NCBI GenBank assembly: GCA_944381205.1
Contig: CALWKG010000005.1
Span: 1-59,961 of the forward strand
DNA from: an uncultured Clostridia bacterium
GTDB taxonomy: Bacteria; Bacillota; Clostridia; Christensenellales; UBA1242
Length of the DNA: 59,961 bases
Reading direction: 5' to 3'
The notes beneath the pieces were generated by a model. It was given only the letters and a program-made list of their open reading frames with translations. It was not told the origin of the DNA and did no database searches. How positions within the stretch are numbered: position 1 is the first letter of the stretch; every line of letters starts with the position of its first letter. Positions 27,095 to 35,899 of this stretch are shown piece by piece. Both the position numbers and the translations under genes were made by a program.

Positions 27095-27523
27095 TTATAT
27101 TTTTACCTATTTTGCGTGTATTTTAATACTAAAACATAATAACATAATTTTTGCCCAAAAAAATATTTATATACGGATTGAAATATTTAAAATTTGATAT
27201 AAAGTTTGATGGTGTGGTGTGATATAAGGGTATTAATGTTTGAGATAATAAATTCTTTAAAATCCCTTTTTTAGTGGGTAATTAAGATTTAGAATGAGAA
27301 GAAGAACGGTGTAATAAAAGAGTGACATTTCTAACATAGCGGATTCTTCGAAAGTCCATCATTGCGGGTTGACTCTCAGAATGATGAATGAAATCAGAAT
27401 GACCAATAGAAATTATTATACAAAAAATAGTGGAACAAAAAACAACGGAAAACATACTCAAAATGACGAAAAAAAGAGCGACGGAAGGAGATATATAAAA
27501 TGGTGTAATACTTACAATTACAG
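27095..27523. repeat. Intergenic region with a degenerate dispersed-repeat look
   Basis: No credible gene: the overlapping open frames on both strands lack ribosome sites and family features. The part at about 27290-27420 is less AT-rich than its surroundings. It carries CAGAATGA twice (in CTCAGAATGATG and ATCAGAATGACC) and a GGATT-CTTCG-AAAGTCC stem-loop followed by CATTGCGGG. This vocabulary resembles short palindromic intergenic repeats seen in many bacterial genomes. No second copy is in this window. Confidence 0.4.
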
Positions 27524-27568
27524 AAAAAGTCGGCACCTAATACGATACAAATCATTTTAAGTGTCGAC
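27524..27568 (-). terminator. Probable terminator after trxA
   Basis: GTCGGCACCTAA (27529-27540) and TTAAGTGTCGAC (27557-27568) pair over 12 positions with two non-Watson-Crick positions. On the minus strand the stem is followed by TTTTT (A-run at 27524-27528 on plus). It lies about 38 bases past the trxA stop. Confidence 0.65.
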
Positions 27569-27605
27569 ATATAAAGTATTGCTACCAAAGAGTTTATACA
27601 AAATT

Positions 27606-27914
27606 TTATTTCTTTAAAACGTCTAAAATTTGCGTTTTTTGTCTAAGCCCAATTAACCTTTGTACTTCTGCCCCATCTTTTAATACAACCATTGTAGGAA
27701 CGCTCATAACCCCAAACTTTTTGGCAATATCTAGGCACTCGTCTATATCTACTTTGTACAACTTAATATCTTCGCCAACTTCGTCTGCCACCTGTTCTAA
27801 AATAGGGGACAACATTCTACAAGGTCCACACCAAGTAGCAAAAAAATCTACCAAAACTGTTCCCTTTGAAGTCTTTTCATCAAAATTTTCTTGTGTTAAA
27901 TGTTCTAAACTCAT
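27606..27914 (-). CDS. trxA: Thioredoxin
   Basis: Small cytoplasmic dithiol reductant. 102 residues, normal length. The active site is FATWCGPCRM (C29, C32), with VPTMVVLKDG carrying the conserved cis-proline. ATG at 27914 with AAGGAG upstream. It follows hslU by 66 bases and is probably the last gene of the yifB-dprA-topA-hslV-hslU unit. Confidence 0.95.
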   Translation of the reverse strand: MSLEHLTQENFDEKTSKGTVLVDFFATWCGPCRMLSPILEQVADEVGEDIKLYKVDIDECLDIAKKFGVMSVPTMVVLKDGAEVQRLIGLRQKTQILDVLKK

Positions 27915-27980
27915 AAAAATCTCCTTATTTTTGTTTCAATATATTATATATCACAAAACAAAACTTTTTGTTAAGCAAAT

Positions 27981-29300
27981 TTACAAAACATATTTTCTAA
28001 GGTCGTGGTCTTTATCAAAGTTTTTAAAGGCATCGGTTACATATTTCTTATCGATTACTACATCTGTCATAGGGTGGTCCCCACCAGCATTATAACTAAT
28101 GTCTTCTAAAAGCAATTCTATTACAGTATGAAGTCTCCTTGCCCCTAAATTCTCGCTTGTTTCATTTTCTTCTTCTGTATATCTTGCGATTTCTTTTAAA
28201 GCATCTTCTTTAAAAATCAAATTTATATTATCTACCCTAAGCAATGCCTGATATTGAAGAGTAATAGCATTTTTAGGTTCTGTTAAGATTTTATAAAATT
28301 CTTTTGCGGTTAAATTATCTAAATCTACCCTAATAGGAAATCTACCCTGTAATTCTGGGATTAAATCTTCAACCTTAGACACGTGAAAAGCCCCTGCTGC
28401 AATAAACAAAATATAATCCGTTTTTACCACTCCATATTTTGTATTTACGGTGCAGCCCTCTACTATTGGCAAAATATCCCGCTGTACACCTTCTCTACTA
28501 ACTTCTGGACCATTAGAACGGGAATTTGTCCCGGCAATTTTATCTATCTCGTCAATAAAAATTATTCCTTCTTGTTCTGCTCGTCTAACAGCCTCTGCCT
28601 TAGTTGCGTCTATGTCTATAACTTTGTCACATTCTTCTTGGTTTAAAATTTCTCTCGCTTCACGAATTGTAAGTTTTCGTTTTTTCTTTCTAGATGGAAA
28701 AATTCCACCCATTATATCTCCTATATTTATTTCTGCCCCCATACCCGGAACCATTTCAAATGCTCGTGGGGCTTCTTTTACTTCCATTTCAACAAATTCA
28801 TCATCATACTTGCCATCTATTAAATTTTTGTTAATATGCTCCCTAAATTCTTCCCCATTGACGTCTACCCCATCTACTGTTTGTCTTTTTATAGGATAAA
28901 TTAAATCAAATAGTCTTTTATCAACATTTGGCTTAATTTTTTCTATAACGTCATTTACCTTTTCGTCCTTAACAAGCCTAAAAGAGGCTTCTACAAGGTC
29001 ACGAACCATACTTTCTACATCTCTGCCCACATATCCCACTTCGGTATATTTGGTTGCTTCTACCTTTATAAAAGGAGCCCCAACCAAGCGAGCAAGTCTA
29101 CGAGCAATTTCTGTTTTACCAACACCCGTTGGCCCCTTCATAATAATATTTTTTGGAGTAATTTCGTCCTGCATTTGTTTATCTAACCTACTACGTCTAT
29201 ACCTGTTTCTAAGGGCAATGGCAACTGCTTTTTTTGCCTTATCTTGCCCAATAATATATTTATCTAGTTCTTCCACTATTTGTTTTGGTGTAAAATTCAT
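27981..29300 (-). CDS. hslU: HslU, ATPase subunit of the HslUV (ClpYQ) protease
   Basis: AAA+ unfoldase that feeds substrates to HslV. 439 residues. It has Walker A GPTGVGKT (56-63), pore loop GYVGRD, an I-domain (about 110-230), Walker B IIFIDEIDKI and a C-terminal domain ending DLRKYVL; the HslU C-terminal tail inserts into HslV to activate it. GAGGAGG precedes the ATG at 29300. hslV ends only six bases upstream. Confidence 0.96.
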   Translation of the reverse strand: MNFTPKQIVEELDKYIIGQDKAKKAVAIALRNRYRRSRLDKQMQDEITPKNIIMKGPTGVGKTEIARRLARLVGAPFIKVEATKYTEVGYVGRDVESMVRDLVEASFRLVKDEKVNDVIEKIKPNVDKRLFDLIYPIKRQTVDGVDVNGEEFREHINKNLIDGKYDDEFVEMEVKEAPRAFEMVPGMGAEINIGDIMGGIFPSRKKKRKLTIREAREILNQEECDKVIDIDATKAEAVRRAEQEGIIFIDEIDKIAGTNSRSNGPEVSREGVQRDILPIVEGCTVNTKYGVVKTDYILFIAAGAFHVSKVEDLIPELQGRFPIRVDLDNLTAKEFYKILTEPKNAITLQYQALLRVDNINLIFKEDALKEIARYTEEENETSENLGARRLHTVIELLLEDISYNAGGDHPMTDVVIDKKYVTDAFKNFDKDHDLRKYVL

Positions 29301-29306
29301 ACTACT

Positions 29307-29843
29307 TTAAACCTCCTCAATAGTTATATGTCCGTTGGTAAAAACACAAATGTCGCTCGTAATTTTTAAAGCCTTTAAGGCTATTTCTTTGGCGGATAAA
29401 TCTGTGTTTTCTATTAAAGCACGGGAAGCCGCCAAGGCGTAAAATTCCCCACTTCCGATAGCAGCAACTCCATATTCCGGCTCAAAAACATCGCCATTGC
29501 CAGACACATACAAAAGGTTATCCTTATCAGCAACAAGCATTAAAGCATCTAGTTTTCTTGTATATTTATCTTCCCTAAAACCTATTGCAAGTTCTACCGC
29601 ACTACGCATAAGGTTTCCGCTAAATTTTTGCAACAATTCTTCAAACTTTTGCGACAAACTAAAAGCATCTGCTGCACTTCCCGCAAAGCCTATGATAACC
29701 CTGTCGTTATAAATTCTCCTAACCTTAGTCGCGTTATTTTTTATAATAAACTTTTCTCCAACGGTTACTTGCCCATCACCTGCAATGGCCGTTTTCCCAT
29801 TACGTTTTACGGCAACTATCGTTGTACTTCTAATACCTTCCAT
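29307..29843 (-). CDS. hslV: HslV, peptidase subunit of HslUV
   Basis: Proteasome-like threonine protease forming the dodecameric chamber of HslUV. 178 residues. After a six-residue propeptide (MEGIRS) comes TTIVAVKRNGKTAIAGDGQV; the first threonine is the expected nucleophile after processing, as in many Bacillota HslV. The G-x-G-D/F-A-G-S motifs (GDGQVTVG, IGFAGSAADAF) are intact. ATG at 29843 with AAGGAG upstream. Located between topA and hslU. Confidence 0.96.
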   Translation of the reverse strand: MEGIRSTTIVAVKRNGKTAIAGDGQVTVGEKFIIKNNATKVRRIYNDRVIIGFAGSAADAFSLSQKFEELLQKFSGNLMRSAVELAIGFREDKYTRKLDALMLVADKDNLLYVSGNGDVFEPEYGVAAIGSGEFYALAASRALIENTDLSAKEIALKALKITSDICVFTNGHITIEEV

Positions 29844-29878
29844 AAAATTCTCCTTGTAACTAAAATAATTAGTTTTGT

Positions 29879-31984
29879 CTAATTTGTCAAATCGCTTTTA
29901 TCTTGCTTAGGAAGTTCTTTGTTTTCGTAATCACAAGATTTGTTAGAACATTTAAAAACTGAATAACCCTTATACTCCTTTACTGTTAAATAACTTTTAC
30001 ACTTAGGACATTTTATATTGGTTGGCTTATCCCAACTGGCAAAATTGCACTGTGGATAATTGGAACAACCATAAAAGATTTTCCCTGTTTTTGTATGTCT
30101 TTCGATAACATCTCCCCCGCAAACTGGGCATTTGCAAACCGGTTCCTTAGGCGGTGTAATGCTTTTTATGTTTTTACACTTAGGATAATTAGGACAAGCA
30201 AGAAATTTATCATATTTGCCTTGTCTAATGACCATTTTTGCACCACACTTTTCGCATATTACGTCACTTTCTATTACTTGTTTAGGCTTTGATTTTTCTC
30301 CAATGTAGGCATTTTTTAACTCCTGTTCAAAGCCAGAATAAAATTTTTTGATTACTTCCTGCCATTTAGTTTCGCCATCTTCTATTTTATCTAGGTCGCT
30401 TTCCATCTCCGCCGTAAAAGAAACATTCATAATATCCGCAAAGTATTTTTCCAAAAATTCAGTAACTGTGGTACCGAGTTCGGTTGGTACAAGGTACTTT
30501 CCGTCCTTTTCAGTGTATTTTCTATTTATTAATGTCATAAGTGTTGGTGCATAAGTGGCTGGCCTACCTATACCCTTTTCTTCCATTGTCTTTATCAAAC
30601 TTGCTTCTGTATACCTTGCTGGTGGTTTGGTAAATTTCTGCTCGTTTGTAATATTTTGTAAAGGTAAAATTTCATTTTCTTGCAATTTTGGTAATTTTTC
30701 TTCTTTGCCATCTACGGAATCTTCCTCATACATCTTATAAGCCTTTGTAAACCCTAAAAAGTTAGGGGTCTTACCCGTTGCTTTAAAAGCATATTCTCCG
30801 CACACAATCTGTACCTGCATAGAGTCAAATGTTGCTTGTGTCATTTGGCTAGCGACAAATCTTTCATATATCAGTTTATACAACTTATAGTTGTTTGGAG
30901 ACATATATTGTTTTATCGACTCGGGAGTTTTTTCTAGACTTATTGGTCGTATTGCTTCGTGAGCATCTTGGGCATTTTGCTTTGTTTTATAAACATTAAA
31001 AGTACTAGGAACATATTCCTTGCCATAGGTATTTATAATGTATTCCTTTGCTTTTTGTTGTGCCTCTGGTGACACCCTTGTAGAATCCGTTCTTATATAA
31101 GTTATAAGGGCAGTTTTACCCTCTTGACCAAGTTCCACCCCTTCGTATAACTCTTGCGCACTGCGAGTTGTCTGGGCGATAGACATACCTATTTTATTTA
31201 AAGCATCTTGTTGCATAGTACTTGTAATAAATGGTGGGGGTGGATTAGACTTTGTTACACTCTTTTTTATGTCACTAACAACAAAGTCTTTGCCTTTTAC
31301 ATCTTCTAAAACCTGTTTTGCGTCCTTTTCGTTATCTGGGACAAACTTCTTACCCGCCTTTGACTGCAAACCCGCCTTAAACTTAATTTTATCTTTTTCA
31401 AAATGAGCATTGATTACCCAGTATTCCTTTGGCTTAAAGTTTTTTATCTCCTTTTCCCTATCCACAACAATTTTTAAGGCAACACTTTGAACCCTACCAG
31501 CACTTAAATTCGGCTGAATTTTTTTGCAAATTATAGGGGAAACCTTATACCCAACCAATCTATCAAGAACTCGCCTACCCTGTTGTGCGTGAACTAAATC
31601 CATATTGATTTGTCTAGGATTATTTACTGCATTTTGAACAACCGACTTTGAAATTTCGTTAAACTCTATTCTGCATTTTTCGTTTTCGTCGATATTCAAA
31701 ACATTTTCTATATGCCACGAGATTGCCTCGCCTTCTCTATCCGGGTCGGTTGCAAGAAGCACTTGGTCTGCCTTTTGGGCTTTTTGTTTTAACTCTTTTA
31801 TTATATTTTCCTTACCCGGCATAATCTCGTACTTTGGCTGAAATTCATTAGAAATATCAACCCCCATTGACTTTGCAGGCAAATCCCTGATGTGTCCTTT
31901 TGTAGCGACTACATCGTAATCTTTACCCAAATATTTTTTTAAAGTATCCCTTTTGCCCGGGCCTTCTATAATTACAAGTTTCAT
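29879..31984 (-). CDS. topA: DNA topoisomerase I (type IA)
   Basis: Relaxes negative supercoils. 701 residues. It has an N-terminal TOPRIM domain with LLATDPDREGEAI, the active tyrosine in ITYIRTDSTR (about 297), and three C-terminal four-cysteine zinc ribbons (about 575-700). The usual opening ESPAKAKT reads EGPGKRDT here; the catalytic glutamate stays. GAGAGG precedes the ATG at 31984; dprA ends 12 bases upstream. Confidence 0.95.
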   Translation of the reverse strand: MKLVIIEGPGKRDTLKKYLGKDYDVVATKGHIRDLPAKSMGVDISNEFQPKYEIMPGKENIIKELKQKAQKADQVLLATDPDREGEAISWHIENVLNIDENEKCRIEFNEISKSVVQNAVNNPRQINMDLVHAQQGRRVLDRLVGYKVSPIICKKIQPNLSAGRVQSVALKIVVDREKEIKNFKPKEYWVINAHFEKDKIKFKAGLQSKAGKKFVPDNEKDAKQVLEDVKGKDFVVSDIKKSVTKSNPPPPFITSTMQQDALNKIGMSIAQTTRSAQELYEGVELGQEGKTALITYIRTDSTRVSPEAQQKAKEYIINTYGKEYVPSTFNVYKTKQNAQDAHEAIRPISLEKTPESIKQYMSPNNYKLYKLIYERFVASQMTQATFDSMQVQIVCGEYAFKATGKTPNFLGFTKAYKMYEEDSVDGKEEKLPKLQENEILPLQNITNEQKFTKPPARYTEASLIKTMEEKGIGRPATYAPTLMTLINRKYTEKDGKYLVPTELGTTVTEFLEKYFADIMNVSFTAEMESDLDKIEDGETKWQEVIKKFYSGFEQELKNAYIGEKSKPKQVIESDVICEKCGAKMVIRQGKYDKFLACPNYPKCKNIKSITPPKEPVCKCPVCGGDVIERHTKTGKIFYGCSNYPQCNFASWDKPTNIKCPKCKSYLTVKEYKGYSVFKCSNKSCDYENKELPKQDKSDLTN

Positions 31985-31996
31985 AATCCTCTCACT

Positions 31997-33100
31997 TTAT
32001 TTTATCAAAAAATATACATTACCTGCGTGCTTTCTTATTATTCCACGCAGAGTTAACTTTGTCAACAAAGTATTAAGTTCGCTCGTTTTTAAGTTGACCT
32101 TTTCGACAATTTCCTGAAAACTCATTTCCTTGTCCTTTAACAAATCTATAATTTGTTGTTCGGTGTTGGAATAAAATTGGTTACTAGGTGCCATCTCCCG
32201 CCTTTTAAACTTGATGTAAATAAATTCGTCTAAAACATCATCTATATTTACTACAAGTTTTGCGTTTGACTCGCTTATTATCCTATTGGTACCTAGGCTA
32301 GATTCACTAAAAATACTACCAGGTACAGCAAAAACTTCCCTTTGAAAATCTAGGGCATAGTTTTTTGTGTGCATTGTACCAGATTTAAGACTTGCTTCGG
32401 TTATTATTACTCCGCTAGAAAGTCCTGCTATTATCCTATTTCTAATTGGAAACATATATGACTCTACTTTTCTACCCGGTCTGTTTTCGCTAACAATCAA
32501 ACCTCCATTTGCAATTATTCTCTTTGCCAAATCAAGATTGGTTTTTGGATAAATTTCATCTATACCGCCAGCGATAACGGCTATTGTTTTACCATTATTA
32601 TCTAAGGTGATATTGTGTGCAACACTATCTACCCCATAAGCCAAACCACTTACAACAGTAATATTGTAGTCTACAAGTTCTTTTGTAAATTTTTCGGTAA
32701 CATTTATTCCATACGAGGTGGGTTTTCTTGTCCCAACCACAGCGATACAAAAAGTAGATAACAAACTAATATCACCCCTATAATACAAAACGAGTGGTGG
32801 TGAATCTATATTAAGTAATAACTCAGAGTATCCCTTAGACAGCCTAGTGATTACATTGACTTGTTTTTTACTATAAAAATCTAGAACTCTATCTGCACTT
32901 TCAACGTTTGAAAATTTTAATAATTTTGAGTATCCCTCCTCTCCTAAAATAAATAAAATTTGTTCTCTTTTTGAAGAAAACTTTGTTTTATTAAAAAGGT
33001 CCTTTGGTTTATCAAACAACTCTAAGATATGGTTTTTCTTTTGATAACCTATTTCGTCAAAACTATCTAGCAAAATAAGAGCTTTTTCGTCTAAATTCAT
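31997..33100 (-). CDS. dprA: DNA-processing protein DprA
   Basis: Loads RecA on incoming single-stranded DNA in natural transformation; also widespread in non-competent bacteria. 367 residues. It has a Rossmann-like core with GTRKPTSYG, SGLAYGVDSVAH and AGGIDEIYP, then FPIRNRIIAGLS, and a C-terminal winged helix (about 305-365). Start at the ATG at 33100 with AGGAG five bases upstream. It directly follows the ComM-like yifB. Confidence 0.93.
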   Translation of the reverse strand: MNLDEKALILLDSFDEIGYQKKNHILELFDKPKDLFNKTKFSSKREQILFILGEEGYSKLLKFSNVESADRVLDFYSKKQVNVITRLSKGYSELLLNIDSPPLVLYYRGDISLLSTFCIAVVGTRKPTSYGINVTEKFTKELVDYNITVVSGLAYGVDSVAHNITLDNNGKTIAVIAGGIDEIYPKTNLDLAKRIIANGGLIVSENRPGRKVESYMFPIRNRIIAGLSSGVIITEASLKSGTMHTKNYALDFQREVFAVPGSIFSESSLGTNRIISESNAKLVVNIDDVLDEFIYIKFKRREMAPSNQFYSNTEQQIIDLLKDKEMSFQEIVEKVNLKTSELNTLLTKLTLRGIIRKHAGNVYFLIK

Positions 33101-33108
33101 TTTTTCTC

Positions 33109-34644
33109 CTACAACCAATATTTATTATCCAAACTCCTATAATTTATGGCTTCCATAAGATGTTCTAGGGTAATATTTTCACTACCCTCTAAATCTGCAA
33201 TGGTTCTTGCAACCTTTAAAACCCTATTATACGCACGTGCAGTAAGTTTTAACTTATCAAACGATAGTTCTAGTAATTCGCTAGACTCTTTGTCAAGTTT
33301 GCAGTATTTTTTTATCATTTCGTTTGTCATTTTACTATTGCTGTGAACATTACTGCCATTATATCTGTTTTCTTGAATATTACGAGCAAAATCCACTCGC
33401 TTTTTTATATCCTTTGAAGGTTCTTCTATTGTATCTATGCTTAGTTCCCTATATTTTACACTATCGACTTCAATTAGCATATCTATTCTATCCATTAATG
33501 GACCACTTAGTTTACTAAGATATTTATGTATCTGGCTAGGACTACACTTACAAGGTTTATCCGAACCATAATTCCCGCACGGGCAAGGATTCATACTCGC
33601 TATCAAAATAAAATTTGCGGGATATTCTACTGTTATTGCATTTCTGGATACGGTAATAACCCCATCTTCTAGTGGCTGTCTAAGGGATTCCAATGTATGT
33701 CTATTATATTCTGGCATTTCGTCTAAGAAAAGTACCCCGTTGTGAGCCAAACTAATTTCTCCTGGGCGAGCCTTGTTACCGCCACCAGTTAAAGCAACTA
33801 TTGTGGCGGTGTGATGTGGTGACCTAAAAGGTCTTTCGGTCAAAATTCCAATATTGCTATCCAAAGTTCCCGCCACACTATGAATTTTTGTACTCTCTAA
33901 TGCTTCGTCAAAGGTCATATCAGGTAATATGCTAGAAAAAGCCTTAGCAAGCATAGTTTTGCCACTCCCCGGTGGGCCAATTAACAAAACATTGTGTCCG
34001 CCTGCGGCAGAGATTTCTAGTGCTCTTTTTGCACTCGCCTGCCCCTTAATCCACGCAAAATCATTACTACTAGGTCTAGTAGATTTTATGTATTCATAAC
34101 TAACAGTCTGCACACATTCAATTTGTGTTTGATTGTTTAAAAAATCTACTACTTGCTTTAATTCTTTTACAGGGTAAACTTCAATACCCTCTATAAATCC
34201 TGCTTCTTTTGCGTTACCATAGGGAACAAAAACTTTTGTTATACCAAGGTCACGTGCGGTAATGAGTATTGGCAAAAGTCCTTTTATTCTTCTTAGCGAA
34301 CCGTCCAAGGATAACTCCCCTACAAAAGCAAATTGAGATAAAAACTCTTTACTACAACCTATTTGTTCACTTGCCACAAGTATACCAATAGATATTGCAA
34401 GGTCATATAAAGACCCTTCTTTTTTTGTATCCGCTGGGGCTAGATTAATTGTAATTTTGTTTATTGGATAGTTGTATCCCTGATTTTTTATCGCAGATGT
34501 TACCCGTTGCTTAGACTCTTTTATAGAAGCATCGGCAAGACCTACAATATCATAAGTTGGAAGACCCCTATTCACGTCTACTTCTACATCTACCAAATAC
34601 CCTTTTAGCCCAATCAATCCAAAAGATTTTACCTTTGCTAACAT
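33109..34644 (-). CDS. comM: YifB/ComM-family magnesium-chelatase-like AAA+ ATPase
   Basis: 511 residues. It has an N-terminal Lon-protease-like fold (PTYDIVGLADASIKESKQRV), an AAA+ core with Walker A LLIGPPGSGKT (about 218-228) and VLFLDEMPEY, a zinc-type insertion with NPCPCGNYG and KPCKCS, and a C-terminal Mg-chelatase domain. In transforming bacteria ComM is a branch-migration helicase that widens integrated DNA tracts; its place before dprA fits that job. GGGAG precedes the ATG at 34644. Confidence 0.93.
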   Translation of the reverse strand: MLAKVKSFGLIGLKGYLVDVEVDVNRGLPTYDIVGLADASIKESKQRVTSAIKNQGYNYPINKITINLAPADTKKEGSLYDLAISIGILVASEQIGCSKEFLSQFAFVGELSLDGSLRRIKGLLPILITARDLGITKVFVPYGNAKEAGFIEGIEVYPVKELKQVVDFLNNQTQIECVQTVSYEYIKSTRPSSNDFAWIKGQASAKRALEISAAGGHNVLLIGPPGSGKTMLAKAFSSILPDMTFDEALESTKIHSVAGTLDSNIGILTERPFRSPHHTATIVALTGGGNKARPGEISLAHNGVLFLDEMPEYNRHTLESLRQPLEDGVITVSRNAITVEYPANFILIASMNPCPCGNYGSDKPCKCSPSQIHKYLSKLSGPLMDRIDMLIEVDSVKYRELSIDTIEEPSKDIKKRVDFARNIQENRYNGSNVHSNSKMTNEMIKKYCKLDKESSELLELSFDKLKLTARAYNRVLKVARTIADLEGSENITLEHLMEAINYRSLDNKYWL

Positions 34645-34676
34645 TAAAAACTCCCTATAATCTCACAACTATTGCC

Positions 34677-34706
34677 ATTATATACCCAAAAATAAAGTTT
34701 TTCCAA
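34677..34706 (-). promoter_or_regulatory. Promoter of the yifB-dprA-topA-hslVU-trxA unit
   Basis: Minus strand TTGGAA (34701-34706), 18-base spacer, TATAAT (34677-34682). It is flanked by an inverted repeat, AACTATT (34668-34674) and AATAGTT (34706-34712), that could be an operator. Confidence 0.65.
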
Positions 34707-34742
34707 ATAGTTTTTTTTAAAACTATCATAAAACAAAAAAAA

Positions 34743-34772
34743 TCCCACAAAAGAAATTTTTCTTTTATGGGA
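34743..34772 (-). terminator. Strong terminator after the small gene at 34793
   Basis: TCCCACAAAAGAAA (34743-34756) and TTTCTTTTATGGGA (34759-34772) form a 14-base-pair stem (one G-U on the minus-strand RNA) with a two-base gap. On the minus strand it is followed by eight T and then GTTTT. Confidence 0.85.
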
Positions 34773-34792
34773 ATAGATTTAATGCAAAACAA

Positions 34793-34936
34793 TTACATTT
34801 CTCTTTCAAAATCTTTTTGACTCTCACGCCTTGTCACTTTGTTGTAATAATCAACAGATGCTTCACCCAAAGTTTTACCATCGTCAAAATTATTTTCTAA
34901 TTCCTCGCTGTTTTTCAATTCTTTGTTATCTTCCAT
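34793..34936 (-). CDS. Small protein of 47 residues, unknown function
   Basis: Begins MEDNKELKNSEELENNF and ends RRESQKDFEREM. GGAGA precedes the ATG by seven bases, and a strong terminator starts 20 bases past the stop, so it looks like a real short gene. Highly charged, acidic at the front and basic/mixed at the end, with a GKTLGEASVDYYNKV middle; no membrane segment. It follows the coiled-coil gene by 50 bases and probably shares its promoter. I do not recognise the family. Confidence 0.65.
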   Translation of the reverse strand: MEDNKELKNSEELENNFDDGKTLGEASVDYYNKVTRRESQKDFEREM

Positions 34937-34986
34937 TTTATATCTCCATTTTAGTACATATTAATAAAAATTATTTTTTAAAATGT

Positions 34987-35754
34987 TTACAAATTAAACG
35001 TTAGTTGGTCGCAATTTTCTTCTTCTAAATCTAGTGTCAATTGCCTACTTTCATCAAAAACGTTTACTTCTTTTGCCTTAAAATCTTCTGCAACTTTGCT
35101 AGGTTGTGGATTTTTAGCCGAAACTAAACTGCCGGTTGCCCTTTCGTATCTTTCTCTTGCTTTAAGTACGTTAAGGGTTGATTTATTGTACTTTTCTTCC
35201 GCTTCTAACAACTCTTTATTTGCCTGTTCTTTTGCTCTTTGTACAGTGTTTTCTGCATTTTGCCTTGCTTCTATTGCCATTTCTCGCAATTCTTGCATTT
35301 TTTTGTTATATACTTCCTGTGCAGATTTCTTTGCTTGTTCTACATTTTTATTAACCTGTTGCTGAGTATTATCCAACCCTTCTTCAAGTTTTTGATTTCT
35401 CTCCTGTGCTCGTTCAAGTTTACGTTTAAGTTCTCTTTCCTTTAAATCCTTATCAACAAGTTTTTTTATGATAGGCTCTGCCTTTTTTACATTCTTTCTT
35501 AGTTCAAAACTTTCCTTTACTGCTTCATCTTCAAGAGATTTAACTTCATTTAGTACCTGCGTCATAAATTCGCCCAAATCCTTGTCCTTTTCACTTAATA
35601 AGGATTCAATTATAGTCTTTACCTTTGTGTAAGCTTTGAATTCCCCAACAATCTCTTTTTGCCTTTCTTTTGCGCTATCTGTATATCCTCTTAGTGCCCT
35701 ATATTTAGCATCATCATCTAATAAAACATTTAATGCTTTTTCTAAACTTTCCAT
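34987..35754 (-). CDS. Coiled-coil protein of unknown function
   Basis: 255 residues, almost entirely helical and charged. A long coiled coil runs from about 75 to 205 (for example LKERELKRKLERAQERNQKL, then repeated AQ/NAEN/EQAN patterns). The tail ends in DESRQLTLDLEEE and QLTFNL, two similar hydrophobic-alternating motifs. No signal peptide or membrane segment. I placed the start at the ATG at 35754, with AGAGG eleven bases upstream; the GTG at 35766 overlaps that site. It has its own promoter and is followed by a 47-residue gene. Function not assignable. Confidence 0.8.
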   Translation of the reverse strand: MESLEKALNVLLDDDAKYRALRGYTDSAKERQKEIVGEFKAYTKVKTIIESLLSEKDKDLGEFMTQVLNEVKSLEDEAVKESFELRKNVKKAEPIIKKLVDKDLKERELKRKLERAQERNQKLEEGLDNTQQQVNKNVEQAKKSAQEVYNKKMQELREMAIEARQNAENTVQRAKEQANKELLEAEEKYNKSTLNVLKARERYERATGSLVSAKNPQPSKVAEDFKAKEVNVFDESRQLTLDLEEENCDQLTFNL

Positions 35755-35786
35755 AACCTTTTTCACCTCTTTTTATAAGTGAAAAT

Positions 35787-35815
35787 ATTATATAACAAGT
35801 AGCCACAAAATTCAA
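35787..35815 (-). promoter_or_regulatory. Promoter of the coiled-coil and small-protein genes
   Basis: Minus strand TTGAAT (35810-35815), 17-base spacer, perfect TATAAT (35787-35792). Confidence 0.75.
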
Positions 35816-35863
35816 TACCCAAAATAATATTTTTTTATAAATTGACTATAAATAGTATTTTTA

Positions 35864-35891
35864 GTCATAAAAAACAAAAATTTTGTGCCAA
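35864..35891 (-). repeat. Short dispersed repeat, copy 3 (inverted orientation, diverged)
   Basis: On the minus strand TTGGCACAAAATTTTT is identical to 12727-12742, and the following GTTTTTTATGACT is close to the copy 1 end. It lies eight bases past the hemW stop. Confidence 0.4.
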
Positions 35892-35899
35892 AATAATTA

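Noticed and set aside
27282..27588. Three overlapping open frames of 63 to 84 codons on both strands in the secD-trxA gap
   Set aside because: No ribosome sites, mutually overlapping, and the region looks like a noncoding repeat and terminator.
28450..28899. 149-codon plus-strand open frame
   Set aside because: Antisense shadow of hslU, which is full length with all motifs.
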